64,000 nucleotides of DNA from Candidatus Ozemobacteraceae bacterium. Its GTDB lineage: Bacteria; Muiribacteriota; Ozemobacteria; Ozemobacterales; Ozemobacteraceae. Below, in pieces: positions 42,262 to 51,427 of this stretch. The stretch is from the NCBI GenBank assembly GCA_035373905.1, contig DAOSOK010000014.1:1-64000 (forward strand), written 5' to 3'. The notes under the pieces are model-generated. The model was not told the DNA's origin. It searched no databases and saw only the letters and a program-made list of their open reading frames with translations. Position numbers and translations under genes: made by a program. Within the stretch, counting starts at the first letter, position 1. The number at the start of each line of letters is the position of its first letter.

Positions 42262-43106
42262 TACGCGGCATTTACACGTCGGCGTCCTCGATGCTGGTGG
42301 AGACGATCCGCCAGGACATGATCGCCAACAATCTTGCGAACGTCGACACCGTCGGTTACAAGCGCGACCAGGGGGTGTTCAAGGAACTGCCCACGATGGT
42401 GCTCAACCGCGTCAACGACGGCGAGCTGTATCCGCCGCGGCCCTTCGAGAAGGCGCCGAAGATCGGCAAGGTCGGAACCGGCGTCATCCTGGACGAGTCC
42501 TACACGGATTTTTCCCTCGGGAAGCTGCAGTTCACCGACAACGAGCTGGACTGCGCGCTCGAGAACGCCAAGGCCTTTTTCCTGATGGAGACGCCGAACG
42601 GCATCCGCTACTCGCGCGACGGGGTGTTCACGCTGAACCAGGACGGCTACCTCACGAACATGAACGGCGATTTCGTGATGGCCGAGCCCGAGCCACCGCG
42701 AAGCCTCGAGGACCGTCTTCTCGTGGGGGAAGACGGGACGCCGAACGCCGCGCTCGAGATCGCCCGCGTGCAGGTCGGGCCGACCGACAAGGTCACGCTC
42801 GACACCGAGGGCCGCGTGCTGGTGAACGGCGAGCCGCGATTCAGGCTCGTTCGCGGCATGGCCTCCGATCGCAAGGCGTTCCGCAAGGAGAACACGAACA
42901 ATTTCACCCGCGCGTACGGCGACGTGCAGCGGGCGGACGGGAAGGTGAAGGTCGGCTACGTGGAAAAGCCGAACTTCAGTCTCGTCGAGGAAATGGTCAA
43001 GATGATCGAGGTCTCACGCGCCTATGAAGCGAATTCCAAGTGCATTCAGGCGCACGACTCCCTGCTCGACAAGGTCGTCAACTCCGTCGGGCCGACTCGC
43101 CGCTGA
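42258..43106 (+). CDS. flgF: Flagellar proximal-rod protein FlgF
   Basis: A 282-residue axial protein: N-terminal rod/hook motif (RQDMIANNLANVDTVGYKRD) and C-terminal helix ([19 protein letters not shown]). The central domain (about 75-220) is shorter and different from FlgG. Axial proteins are exported by the flagellar type III system, so no signal peptide is present. It begins within the DUF501 stop codon and lies 28 bases before flgG. Confidence 0.9.
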   Translation: MIRGIYTSASSMLVETIRQDMIANNLANVDTVGYKRDQGVFKELPTMVLNRVNDGELYPPRPFEKAPKIGKVGTGVILDESYTDFSLGKLQFTDNELDCALENAKAFFLMETPNGIRYSRDGVFTLNQDGYLTNMNGDFVMAEPEPPRSLEDRLLVGEDGTPNAALEIARVQVGPTDKVTLDTEGRVLVNGEPRFRLVRGMASDRKAFRKENTNNFTRAYGDVQRADGKVKVGYVEKPNFSLVEEMVKMIEVSRAYEANSKCIQAHDSLLDKVVNSVGPTRR

Positions 43107-43134
43107 TGAAACACAAGACGGGAGGTAACCAGCC

Positions 43135-43923
43135 ATGATGCGTTCGCTGTGGTCCGCTTCGACCGGCATGAAGGGCCAGGAAATGAACATCGACGTCATT
43201 TCCAACAACCTGGCCAACGTCACGACAACGGGATTCAAGAAGGATCGCGTCGACTTCCAGGACCTGATCTACCAGACGCTCAAGGAGCCCGGGACGCCGA
43301 TCTCGACGGGGAACAACTATCCCGTCGGCATCCAGCTCGGCCACGGCGTCCGGCCGGTCGCCATCACGAAGATTTTCACGCAGGGCGAGTTCCAGCAGAG
43401 CGACCAGCCTCTCGACGTCGTCATCACCGGCAAGGGCTTCTTCCAGGTGCAGCTGCCCAACGGCGACGTCGGCTACACACGCGACGGCGCATGGAAGCTC
43501 GACAGCAACGGCATGATCGTGACCAGCGACGGGTATTCCATACTGCCGAACATCACGATCCCTCAGGATGCGTTGGGCATCAACATCACGCCGTCGGGCA
43601 TCGTCGCAGCGAAGATGCCGAACCAGGCCGATCTCCAGGTGCTCGGCCAGATCGAGACGGCGGATTTCATCAACCCGGCCGGCCTCAAGTCGATCGGCAG
43701 AAATCTGTTCACGCCCACCGGCAGCTCAGGCGAAGCGATCGTCGGCATTCCCGGCACCCAGGAACTCGGCGAGATCGAACAGGGCTACGTCGAAATGTCG
43801 AACGTGAAGGTCGTCGAGGAGATGGTGAACATGATCGTGGCGCAGCGCGCCTACGAAGCGAACTCCAAGACGATCCAGACGTCCGACTCGATGCTCCAGA
43901 TCGCCAACAACCTGCGCCGCTGA
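43135..43923 (+). CDS. flgG: Flagellar distal-rod protein FlgG
   Basis: A 262-residue protein with canonical ends: [40 protein letters not shown], and the C-terminal [20 protein letters not shown]. The central signature [20 protein letters not shown] is present. It forms the distal rod through the P and L rings encoded downstream. GGGAGGTAA precedes the ATG. Confidence 0.96.
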   Translation: MMRSLWSASTGMKGQEMNIDVISNNLANVTTTGFKKDRVDFQDLIYQTLKEPGTPISTGNNYPVGIQLGHGVRPVAITKIFTQGEFQQSDQPLDVVITGKGFFQVQLPNGDVGYTRDGAWKLDSNGMIVTSDGYSILPNITIPQDALGINITPSGIVAAKMPNQADLQVLGQIETADFINPAGLKSIGRNLFTPTGSSGEAIVGIPGTQELGEIEQGYVEMSNVKVVEEMVNMIVAQRAYEANSKTIQTSDSMLQIANNLRR

Positions 43924-43937
43924 GGAGCTTCTGACTG

Positions 43938-45086
43938 ATGGCCCATCTTCGTCAGCCCACTGATTCCGGCTTCCTGAAGCCGGCTGCCCACCTCGCGGGA
44001 ACGGCGCTGCTGGCCCTCTTCCTCTCGTTCGGCCCCGCCCCTCTACCGGCCCGGGCGGCGACATCGCCGATGTTGCCGGTGAAATCGACGGTTCTCGTCA
44101 CCGACGGCCGCGTCGACGCGTCGATGCTGGTAGGAAGCGACGCCGCGCCGTCGGTGAAGGCGGCGCTGGCGAAAATCCCGGTCGGATTCATTTCGGAGCC
44201 GCTCGGCTCGATCACCCTCCACCGGAACGAGCTGAGCCGCAAACTGGGAAGCTTCGCGACGATGTTCGAGCTTCCGCAGCGCGTGCAGGTGCTGCGAAAA
44301 GGCGCGATGCTCTCCGGCGAGGAGATCGCAGCGAAGGTGCGCGAACTCTGCTACGAGCGCATCGAAAAGGACGTCGCCGGCGACGTTCAGGTCGATCTGT
44401 CGAATCTCCCGCGCCACGTCGTTCTGCCCGAACCGCCTGAAAGCTGGACGCTGACGCCGATGTCTTCCAACAAGCTCGGCATGAGGGTGTTTCAGCTCGA
44501 AGCCCGGTGCGGGGAAACGACGGTCCGGCAGATCATCCAGGCCGACGTTTCGAGAACCGTCCGGGTCGCCAAGCTCCGGCGGCTGGTGAAGCGAGGCGAA
44601 TGCCTGTCGGCGAACGACCTGATCGAGGAAACGATCCGTCTGCGGAACGACCAGCCCAACCCGGTCGTGGCGATCGGCGAGGTGGTCGGAAAACAGCTGG
44701 CGAACTTCAAATCCCCCGGCACCATCGTCCGGGCAGGCGACCTGGCCTCGGCGTGCATCCCCGAACCGAAACAGAACACACTATCGAATATGACGCACGT
44801 GTCCGAGAATACCGACTCCGCCGACCACGCCGAATCACCGGCCCTCCCCGGCGAAACGGGCCCCGAGCCGGAGCCGATCGGGAATTCATCGGGCGAATAT
44901 CTGGTTAAGAACGGAGAGCAGGTCGAATTCACGGTCAAGAGCGGCAGCCTCTGTCTGGTCGTCCCGGCGAAGGCGCTGCAGAACGGTCGCGCCGGGGAAT
45001 CCATCAGGCTCCTCAACCTCCAGAACAAGCGCCCGATCAAGGGCATCATCACCGCGGAAGGAAAAGTGGAACATGTCGCGAACTAA
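43938..45086 (+). CDS. flgA: P-ring assembly chaperone FlgA
   Basis: A 382-residue exported protein; the family is usually 220-240. Signal peptide (LAGTALLALFLSFG), N-terminal region of about 130 residues, then the SAF domain (VRVAKLRRLVKRGECLSAND) and the C-terminal ring-binding part. Between SAF and C-terminus is an acidic, Pro-rich insertion (about 275-310). FlgA escorts FlgI in the periplasm. The end overlaps flgH by 14 bases. Confidence 0.85.
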   Translation: MAHLRQPTDSGFLKPAAHLAGTALLALFLSFGPAPLPARAATSPMLPVKSTVLVTDGRVDASMLVGSDAAPSVKAALAKIPVGFISEPLGSITLHRNELSRKLGSFATMFELPQRVQVLRKGAMLSGEEIAAKVRELCYERIEKDVAGDVQVDLSNLPRHVVLPEPPESWTLTPMSSNKLGMRVFQLEARCGETTVRQIIQADVSRTVRVAKLRRLVKRGECLSANDLIEETIRLRNDQPNPVVAIGEVVGKQLANFKSPGTIVRAGDLASACIPEPKQNTLSNMTHVSENTDSADHAESPALPGETGPEPEPIGNSSGEYLVKNGEQVEFTVKSGSLCLVVPAKALQNGRAGESIRLLNLQNKRPIKGIITAEGKVEHVAN

Positions 45087-45672
45087 CGTTTCCCGCCTGC
45101 TCGTCGTCGTTCTCTTCGCCCTGGCGGCATCGACCGCCCCGGCGGCCTCGCTGTGGCTGAACGGCCGCGACCTGTATTCGTCCCAGGGCGCCCACGAGTT
45201 CAGGGCCGGCGACATCATCACCGTCGTGATCTCGGAAGAGGCGACAGCCCAGCAGGCGGCGACGACGAACGCGCAGGACGACGCGTCGGTCGAGGTGAAG
45301 TCGGAGCCGCAGATTCCCTTTTTCAAGAAAGTCGTCAGCGAGTTCATCGGGAAGAACGAGATCAAGAACGCCTGGAAGGGCAACGGCACGACGACCCGTT
45401 CCGGCAAGCTCGCCGGGACCGTCACGACGACGGTGATGGAAGTGTTGCCCAACGGCAACCTGCTTCTCGAAGGCAGCCGCTCGATCCGGGTCAACCGCGA
45501 AACGCAGATTCTGCGGGTGAAGGGCATCGCCCGGCCGCGGGACATCAACGCCAGCAACCAGGTCAAATCGAGTCTGCTCGCGAACGCAGAGATCAAATAC
45601 GACGGCAAGGGATCGGTCGGCTCGACGCAGAAGCCGGGCCTGATGACCCAGATAACGCAGTTCGTTTTCTAA
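45073..45672 (+). CDS. flgH: Flagellar L-ring protein FlgH, no lipobox
   Basis: A 199-residue outer-membrane ring protein: signal peptide (LLVVVLFALAASTAPAA), then SLWLNGRDLYSSQGAHEFRAGDIITV, TTTRSGKLAGTVTTTV, PNGNLLLEGSRSI and VKGIARPRDIN. Standard FlgH is a lipoprotein; this signal region contains no Cys, so it cannot be lipidated and must anchor otherwise. It is followed by an intrinsic terminator although flgI comes next. Confidence 0.93.
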   Translation: MSRTNVSRLLVVVLFALAASTAPAASLWLNGRDLYSSQGAHEFRAGDIITVVISEEATAQQAATTNAQDDASVEVKSEPQIPFFKKVVSEFIGKNEIKNAWKGNGTTTRSGKLAGTVTTTVMEVLPNGNLLLEGSRSIRVNRETQILRVKGIARPRDINASNQVKSSLLANAEIKYDGKGSVGSTQKPGLMTQITQFVF

Positions 45673-45690
45673 CGCCTCCTCACTCGGTGA

Positions 45691-45723
45691 ATCGGGCTTC
45701 CCTCGGGGGGGCCCGATTTTTTT
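45691..45723 (+). terminator. Intrinsic terminator between flgH and flgI
   Basis: Stem ATCGGGC/GCCCGAT (45691-45697, 45711-45717) is followed by seven T (45717-45723). It may attenuate transcription into flgI rather than end the operon. Confidence 0.75.
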
Positions 45724-45834
45724 CGGCCGAAAACGGCGTCCGGCTCTTCGGCAGGAGCGACCGCGTGCCGATACATTTACTGGAGCAGAGTATTTCGGCC
45801 CCGATCGATCATCTTGTTTTTCGAGGAACAGACC

Positions 45835-46944
45835 GTGAAACGATTTTCTGGTGGAAGATGCGGTTCGGTTGTCGCCCTGGCCCTGGCCGGCGTGCTGACG
45901 TTCGGCGACGTGTGCCCTGTATGGGCCGAGGCTCAGGTTCGCATCAAGGACATCGCCCGCATCAACACGGCCCGTGAGTATCAGGTTCTCGGATACGGTC
46001 TGGTGACAGGTCTCGACGGCACCGGCGACAAGACGGCCATGAGCACGGAAATGATGAAGGGCATGCTCCAGAACATGGGTATGGAGATCGACGCTTCGGC
46101 CATCCAGACGAAAAACTGCGCCGCCGTCATCGTGACGGGGATGCTTCCGGCGTTCGGCAGGACCGGTGAATCGTTCGACGTGACGGTCAGTTCGATCGGC
46201 GACTGCAAGAGCCTCCAGGGCGGCGTTCTGCTTCCGACGCTGCTGAAGGGCGGCAACGGCCAGGTGTATGCGGTCGCGCAGGGCAACATCTCGATCGGCG
46301 GGTTCCAGGCCGGAACGGCCGGCGGTGGGGGGGCTGGCGGGAATACCCCGCAGAAGAACCATCTCACGGTCGCGCAGATTCCGAACGGAGCCATCCAGGA
46401 GCAGGAAGTCGGAGACGTGTTCGGGCAGGACGGCTCGTTCAGCTTGGTTCTCCAGCGGAAGGACACGGCGCTTTCCCGCAAAGTGAAAGAGACGATCGAA
46501 CGCAAGTTCGGCGAGGGCTGGGCGCGGATCTCCAACCCGGGCACCCTTGAATTGACGATTCCGAGCAGTTTCAAGGACGATCCGGTCAGCTTTGCGGCCG
46601 CTATCGACGAACTGACCCTGACGATCGAGGAGCCGAATCGCGTCGTCATCAACGAGCGCACGGGAACCGTCATCGTCGGCAACAAGGTGCGCATCAACAA
46701 GGTCGCCATTTCCCAGAGCGGCCTGAAGATCGAGATCGGCGACAATGCACAGCGCACCCCGGCAGGCGGCGGCGCAAAACAGCAGCCCAAAAGCGGAAGC
46801 CTCGTGGCGATACAGGGCGAAACGACGGTCGATGACCTCGTTACCGCCCTCAACAGTATCGGGGCATCCCCCAAGGACCTGATTGCGATCTTTCAAGCCA
46901 TTGAAGCAGCTGGAGCCCTGAACGGCGAGCTCAAGATCATGTAA
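45835..46944 (+). CDS. flgI: Flagellar P-ring protein FlgI
   Basis: A 369-residue periplasmic ring protein: signal peptide (VVALALAGVLTFGDVCPVWA), then VRIKDIARINTAREYQVLGYGLVTGLDGTGDK, GMLPAFGRTGESFDVTVS, RVVINERTGTVIVGNKVRI and TTVDDLVTALNSIGASPKDL at the end. A Gly-rich loop (GGGGAGG) lies near residue 165. The start is taken as GTG 45835 because CGAGGA lies eight bases upstream; the TTG at 45814 is less likely. It is separated from flgH by a terminator and 162 bases. Confidence 0.94.
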   Translation: MKRFSGGRCGSVVALALAGVLTFGDVCPVWAEAQVRIKDIARINTAREYQVLGYGLVTGLDGTGDKTAMSTEMMKGMLQNMGMEIDASAIQTKNCAAVIVTGMLPAFGRTGESFDVTVSSIGDCKSLQGGVLLPTLLKGGNGQVYAVAQGNISIGGFQAGTAGGGGAGGNTPQKNHLTVAQIPNGAIQEQEVGDVFGQDGSFSLVLQRKDTALSRKVKETIERKFGEGWARISNPGTLELTIPSSFKDDPVSFAAAIDELTLTIEEPNRVVINERTGTVIVGNKVRINKVAISQSGLKIEIGDNAQRTPAGGGAKQQPKSGSLVAIQGETTVDDLVTALNSIGASPKDLIAIFQAIEAAGALNGELKIM

Positions 46945-46966
46945 CGCAGAAAAATTTTCCCGTGCC

Positions 46967-46995
46967 TTGATCTTTTCGGGAGGGTATGCTATGGT
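46967..46995 (+). promoter_or_regulatory. Candidate promoter for the TPR-flgJ-rho segment
   Basis: TTGATC (46967-46972), 17-base spacer and TATGGT (46990-46995); both boxes match consensus at four of six positions. It lies in the 120-base gap before the TPR gene at 47065. Confidence 0.4.
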
Positions 46996-47064
46996 TTGTC
47001 GTCTTTTGCTTCCCCCCTCTCCCCAAAAGGGTTGTATCTTGGAAATTTTCCAGGAGATGAACGC

Positions 47065-47901
47065 ATGATCAATATCGAGGATCGGGATCTCGCCAACCAG
47101 CACTTTGACCGCGGCCTGTCGTTCGACATGCGCGGCAAACTCACCGACGCCATCACCGAAATGGAGAAGGCCGTCAAGCTCGACCCCCTATTCGCCGAGG
47201 CGTATAACAAGCTCGGCGACTTCTACATGAAGAAGGGGCTCATCACGCAGGCCGTCGATATGTTCAAGAAGTCGAGCGAACTCAAGCCCGAGGTCGAGAA
47301 CTCGCATTTCGATCTCGGGTGTGCCTATGCCCATCTCGGACGTCATTCCGAAGCGCTCTACGAGTTCCAGAAAGCGCTGAGCATCGACCCGAAGCATTTC
47401 GAGATCTACGGCCGCATGGGCCACGTGTATCTCGAGATGGCGATGTACGGCGAAGCGATCGAGAATCTGAAGCGGGCCCTCGTGAAAGATCCGGGCGACG
47501 TCATGGCCCGATTCATGCTCGGTCAGGCGCTGATGCAGGTGAACCACCCGATCGAGGCGATCCAGCAGTTCGAGAAGGTGATCGAGCATTACTCGAACCT
47601 GATCCGGTTCAAGAACCGGTATGCCGAGGGCCACTACTACATCGGCCGCAGCTATTTCTTCCTGCAGCAACACGAAAAGGCCGTCGAATACCTGCTCAAG
47701 GCCGTCGAATACGACACCGACGAGATCGATTTCCATTACAGCTTCGGCATGCTGTACAGCGATGCCGACGCGTTCTTCGCCCTCGCGGAAGCGCAGCAGG
47801 CGACGGGCGATTACGCCGGCGCCCGCGAGAACCTCCGCAAGGCCGTCGAGCTCGAGCCGAAGAACGAACGGTTCCGGGCCCTTCAGCAGAAACTGAGTTA
47901 G
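47065..47901 (+). CDS. TPR protein in the flagellar operon
   Basis: A 278-residue cytoplasmic protein with about six TPR units, e.g. AEAYNKLGDFYMKKGLITQA, SHFDLGCAYAHLGRHSEAL, EIYGRMGHVYLEMAMYGEA and GHYYIGRSYFFLQQHEKA. ATG 47065 follows CAGGAGATGAACGC. It lies between flgI and flgJ, suggesting a role in rod or ring assembly, but there is no direct evidence. The final residues EPKNERFRALQQK are basic and helical. Confidence 0.8.
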   Translation: MINIEDRDLANQHFDRGLSFDMRGKLTDAITEMEKAVKLDPLFAEAYNKLGDFYMKKGLITQAVDMFKKSSELKPEVENSHFDLGCAYAHLGRHSEALYEFQKALSIDPKHFEIYGRMGHVYLEMAMYGEAIENLKRALVKDPGDVMARFMLGQALMQVNHPIEAIQQFEKVIEHYSNLIRFKNRYAEGHYYIGRSYFFLQQHEKAVEYLLKAVEYDTDEIDFHYSFGMLYSDADAFFALAEAQQATGDYAGARENLRKAVELEPKNERFRALQQKLS

Positions 47902-47910
47902 GAGCGTCGC

Positions 47911-48243
47911 TTGGAAAACATTCGCCGGTTGTCGGCCCCGTCGGGCGTTTCGGCCAAAGCCGCCGTGCCAGGCTACGACCGGCTGTCGGACGACAAGAAA
48001 AAAGAGCTGAAGAAGCTCGAAACAGCCTGCAACGACTTCGAATCGATCTTTGTCATGCAGATGATGAAGGAAATGAGGAAGACGGTGCACAAGACCGGTC
48101 TCGTAAGCGGCGGCATGGCGGAAAATATATTCACCGATATGCTAGACCAGGAACGGTCGAAGAACGCACCGGTCGGCGTCGGACAAATTCTGTTTAAGGA
48201 ACTGGCACGCGCCATTGTCCCGCCGACGAGAAAACCCCGCTGA
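47911..48243 (+). CDS. flgJ: Rod-binding protein FlgJ, rod domain only
   Basis: A 110-residue protein equal to the N-terminal rod-capping half of FlgJ: ETACNDFESIFVMQMMKEMR, then GGMAENIFTDMLDQE. The muramidase half is absent, as in many non-proteobacterial flagella, so a separate hydrolase must open the wall; an M23 peptidase gene lies 1.4 kb downstream. The start is TTG 47911 with AGGAG seven bases upstream. Confidence 0.87.
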   Translation: MENIRRLSAPSGVSAKAAVPGYDRLSDDKKKELKKLETACNDFESIFVMQMMKEMRKTVHKTGLVSGGMAENIFTDMLDQERSKNAPVGVGQILFKELARAIVPPTRKPR

Positions 48244-48262
48244 TTCCGGGAAGGATACATCG

Positions 48263-49606
48263 ATGCAACAGGTCACCGCGCCAATTCACCCGTCTGAACC
48301 CACGAAAGGGGAAACCGTTGTGGACGAGTCCGCCCTGACGTATCTCAAACTCTGCGAAGAGCCTGTCAAGGGCCTTCGGCTGATCGCCAAGGAGTTCAAC
48401 ATCCTCGGCGCAGAGAAAATGAAAAAGGACCAGATGATCCGGGCCATCCTCCGCGAGCATCTGAACCGTCAGGGCCTCGCCCTCTCCGAAGGCACTCTCG
48501 AGGTGCTGCCGGACGGCTACGGGTTCATCCGCACCCGCAGCTACATCCAGAACGACGACGACGTCTACGTCTCCCCGTCGCAACTCAAGCGGTTCGGCCT
48601 GATGAACGGCGATCACGTCATCGCCCAGGTGCGCCTGCCGAAAGATGACGAGAGCTACCATTCGCTCCTGCGCATCGAAGCGGTGAACGGCCTCAGCCTC
48701 GAGCATCTGTCGAAGCGCAAGAATTTCGAAGACGGCGTGCCGGTCTTCCCGACGAACCGGTTCACCCTCGAAACGAGCGACCTCGATACGTCGATGCGGG
48801 TCTTCGACCTCATCTGCCCCATCGGAAAAGGCCAGCGCGGCCTGATCGTCGCCCCCCCGAAAGCCGGCAAGACGGTTCTGCTCAAGAAGCTCGCCAACGC
48901 GATCATCGCGAACCATCCCGAAGTCCTGATGCTGATTCTGCTGATCGACGAGCGGCCCGAGGAAGTCACAGACATGCGCCGCTCGGTCGATGCCGAAGTC
49001 GTCGCTTCGACGTTCGACGAACATATCAGCCACCATATAAAAGTATCCGAACTGCTCCTGGAAAAGGCGAAACGGTACGTCGAGCTCGGGCGCGACGTCG
49101 TGATCCTGCTCGACTCGATCACGCGGCTGGCCCGCGCCTACAACATCTCGGTTCCGTCGGCCGGCCAGACCCTCACCGGCGGCGTGAACCCGTTCGCCCT
49201 TCACAAGCCGAAGCGCTTCCTGGGCGCGGCCCGCCAGATCGAAGGCGGCGGCAGCCTGACGGTCATCGCCACGGCGCTGATCGACACCGGTTCCAAGATG
49301 GACGAAGTCATCTTCGAGGAGTTCAAGGGCACCGGCAACATGGAGCTGCACCTCGACCGCAAGCTGTTCAACAAGCGCGTCTTCCCCTGCATCGACGTGA
49401 AGATGTCCGGCACGCGCAAGGAAGAGCTGCTGATGAACGCCGAAGACCTCAACAAGGTCATCATTCTACGACGAGCCTTCGAGGAGAAGGGGAACCAGGA
49501 AGTCATCGAAATGCTCGTGAAGAGCATTTCGGCCACGAAGAGCAACGCCGAGTTCCTCTCGCTGATCAACCCGAACTACAAAGGCTCAGGGAAGAGCGGC
49601 AGCTGA
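48263..49606 (+). CDS. rho: Transcription termination factor Rho
   Basis: A 447-residue hexameric RNA helicase. Rho-N helical domain (about 25-65), RNA-binding cold-shock-like domain (EGTLEVLPDGYGFIRTRSY), Walker A APPKAGKTVLLKK (about 195), Walker B VILLDSITRLARAYN (about 280), Q-loop and R-loop regions with GAARQIEGGGSLTVIATAL, and NMELHLDRKLFNKRVFPCID. ATG 48263 follows GGAAGGAT. It is embedded between flgJ and a cell-wall peptidase, an unusual neighbourhood, and shares one base (TGATG) with the next gene. Confidence 0.96.
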   Translation: MQQVTAPIHPSEPTKGETVVDESALTYLKLCEEPVKGLRLIAKEFNILGAEKMKKDQMIRAILREHLNRQGLALSEGTLEVLPDGYGFIRTRSYIQNDDDVYVSPSQLKRFGLMNGDHVIAQVRLPKDDESYHSLLRIEAVNGLSLEHLSKRKNFEDGVPVFPTNRFTLETSDLDTSMRVFDLICPIGKGQRGLIVAPPKAGKTVLLKKLANAIIANHPEVLMLILLIDERPEEVTDMRRSVDAEVVASTFDEHISHHIKVSELLLEKAKRYVELGRDVVILLDSITRLARAYNISVPSAGQTLTGGVNPFALHKPKRFLGAARQIEGGGSLTVIATALIDTGSKMDEVIFEEFKGTGNMELHLDRKLFNKRVFPCIDVKMSGTRKEELLMNAEDLNKVIILRRAFEEKGNQEVIEMLVKSISATKSNAEFLSLINPNYKGSGKSGS

Positions 49607-50307
49607 TGCAGGAACCCGTTATCCGCCCCTTGCCCGGCCGCGTACGGTATGCGCTGATTCTGGTCGCGTTCATCGGCCTCCAGATCCTGCCGCCCGATCC
49701 GGCCGTTTCGTCGTTCGAGGCGAAAGGGACGTTTTCCGTGACGCCGCTCTGGCGGCTTGTAGCCTCGGAACTCTTCCGGCTGGCCCGCCGCCATGCGCCC
49801 ACCCTGGATGAGACGCTGATGGCGCTCGCCGGCGAGCAGGACGGCGGCGCGAAAAATACGAAAAGCTATAAAATAGCGAGCGTCTCCAGCCGCCAGTATT
49901 CCGACTCGGATCTCTTCTGGCCGGTGAACGGGGAGATTTCGTCCGGCTTCGGCATGCGCAGGCACCCGATCACCCGGCGCTCCTCCTTCCATACCGGCAT
50001 CGACATCCGGTCGATGAACGGCACGCCCATCGCCTGTCCGATCGACGGGATCGTCGTTTCGGCCAGCCGGGCCGGCGCCATGGGCCGGGAAGTCCGCATT
50101 CAGAGCGGTAACATGACCCTCGTGTTCGGCCACCTTTCCGCATACCGGTGCAAGGTCGGCCAGCGAATTCGCGCGGGACAGCTTCTCGGCCTGGTCGGCA
50201 GCTCCGGACGCACGACGGGGCCGCACCTGCATTTCGCCATCAAACACGACGGCCGCTGGGTCAACCCGCTGCCGTATCTTACGGCGCGACGCCTTGCCAG
50301 CCGTTGA
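49606..50307 (+). CDS. M23-family peptidoglycan endopeptidase
   Basis: A 233-residue protein with an N-terminal membrane or signal segment (ALILVAFIGLQILPP) and a LytM domain. Zn-binding residues are in RRSSFHTGIDI (HxxxD) and GPHLHF (HxH), with GFGMRRHPIT and GQLLGLVGSSGRTTG typical of active enzymes. It cuts peptide cross-links in the cell wall. Its start overlaps the rho stop. It could supply the wall-opening activity missing from FlgJ, which is inference. Confidence 0.88.
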   Translation: MQEPVIRPLPGRVRYALILVAFIGLQILPPDPAVSSFEAKGTFSVTPLWRLVASELFRLARRHAPTLDETLMALAGEQDGGAKNTKSYKIASVSSRQYSDSDLFWPVNGEISSGFGMRRHPITRRSSFHTGIDIRSMNGTPIACPIDGIVVSASRAGAMGREVRIQSGNMTLVFGHLSAYRCKVGQRIRAGQLLGLVGSSGRTTGPHLHFAIKHDGRWVNPLPYLTARRLASR

Positions 50308-50332
50308 GAAGGCTGGTTCGGAGCGAACCGGC

Positions 50333-51427
50333 ATGACCGGCTCTCGACGGGAGGCGCACGCGAAGAATCTCGCGTTCCTGCTCCTTTTCGCCGCGTGCTG
50401 CGCCGCCGACGCCGTCGAACCGGCACACCCTCTCGAGCCGCGCGGACTCCACGAGGCCGCGGCGATTTCCGAAAACGCCCTCACGGCGTATGAGAACGGT
50501 TATCGGCATTACCGCGCCGGACGGTTCAGCGACGCGATGCGTTGTTTCCAGGAGGCGCTCAAGCGCGAACCGAACCTCTTGAAGGCCCATTACTGGCTAG
50601 GCAAGGTGTATCGCGAAATGGGACGACTGCGCGAAGCCGACTTCCACTGGGAGGAAGTGCTGAGACTTCAGAAACTCGTCCGAGAGCGGCGCGAAGCGCT
50701 GAGCGTCCAGACGAACGAGTATCCGGCGCTCAGCCAGTTGAAACAAACACGGAAGCGCGAGGAGGAAGCCGAAGAGTCGTTCCAGGAGGGAAAACACCTT
50801 CTCAAGGAAGGCCACTGGGAAGGCGCGGTCGCCTGCATCAAGAAGGCAGTCGGGCTGTATCCCGCGAATCCCGACTACCAGAAACTCCTCGCCCGTCTTC
50901 TGTGGGACCGCAACGACCGCCAGGCCAGCGCGAAAACCTACGTCGACATGCTCGATCTGCACCGGGACACGGATCGGGACCTCGTCGAAGAAGCGACCGA
51001 CCGGCTCGTGAAGGCTGGCTGGCACAAAGAAGCGGCCCGTATTCTTCGGGAGGCCACGCGACGTTTTTCCGGCGATGCCGTCTTCCAGCAACGGCTTTCT
51101 TCGATCGAGGATCGCGGCGATGCGAAGCCGGTCTCATCCGGCACCGTCATCGACCGCTCGCGCGGACTGGCGATTCTGGATATCGGGCTTGAATCCGGGC
51201 TGACACTTGCCGATGAATATACATTGAAGCTGCGTTCGTTCCGGCCCGGCGAGTCGATTACCGACCCGAAGACCGGCCGGGTCATCGGGCGGCACCCCGA
51301 CACGGTGACGGCAGATCTGCTGGTGACCAAGGTGTTCGCACGATCGTGCTGGGCATTGATCCGACAGGATCACGGACGCGGCGTGAAAGCGGGTGATTTG
51401 ATTGAAGTCCAAAGCGGCGAGCGGTGA
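50333..51427 (+). CDS. Exported TPR protein with C-terminal beta domain
   Basis: A 364-residue protein: signal peptide (NLAFLLLFAACCAADA, possibly lipidated at the Cys pair), TPR units (AYENGYRHYRAGRFSDAMRC, AHYWLGKVYREMGRLREADF, FQEGKHLLKEGHWEGA), a helical middle, and a C-terminal beta domain of about 90 residues. That domain (GTVIDRSRGLAILDIGLESG, ITDPKTGRVIG, GDLIEVQ) resembles the FlgT C-terminal domain of flagellar outer-ring proteins. ATG 50333 is preferred. The end overlaps the smpB start by 26 bases. Confidence 0.75.
   Translation: MTGSRREAHAKNLAFLLLFAACCAADAVEPAHPLEPRGLHEAAAISENALTAYENGYRHYRAGRFSDAMRCFQEALKREPNLLKAHYWLGKVYREMGRLREADFHWEEVLRLQKLVRERREALSVQTNEYPALSQLKQTRKREEEAEESFQEGKHLLKEGHWEGAVACIKKAVGLYPANPDYQKLLARLLWDRNDRQASAKTYVDMLDLHRDTDRDLVEEATDRLVKAGWHKEAARILREATRRFSGDAVFQQRLSSIEDRGDAKPVSSGTVIDRSRGLAILDIGLESGLTLADEYTLKLRSFRPGESITDPKTGRVIGRHPDTVTADLLVTKVFARSCWALIRQDHGRGVKAGDLIEVQSGER

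Noticed and set aside
43938..45086. Long FlgA considered as a frameshifted fusion with a neighbouring gene.
   Set aside because: The signal peptide, SAF domain and C-terminal part are all in one frame; the extra length comes from an N-terminal extension and an acidic linker.
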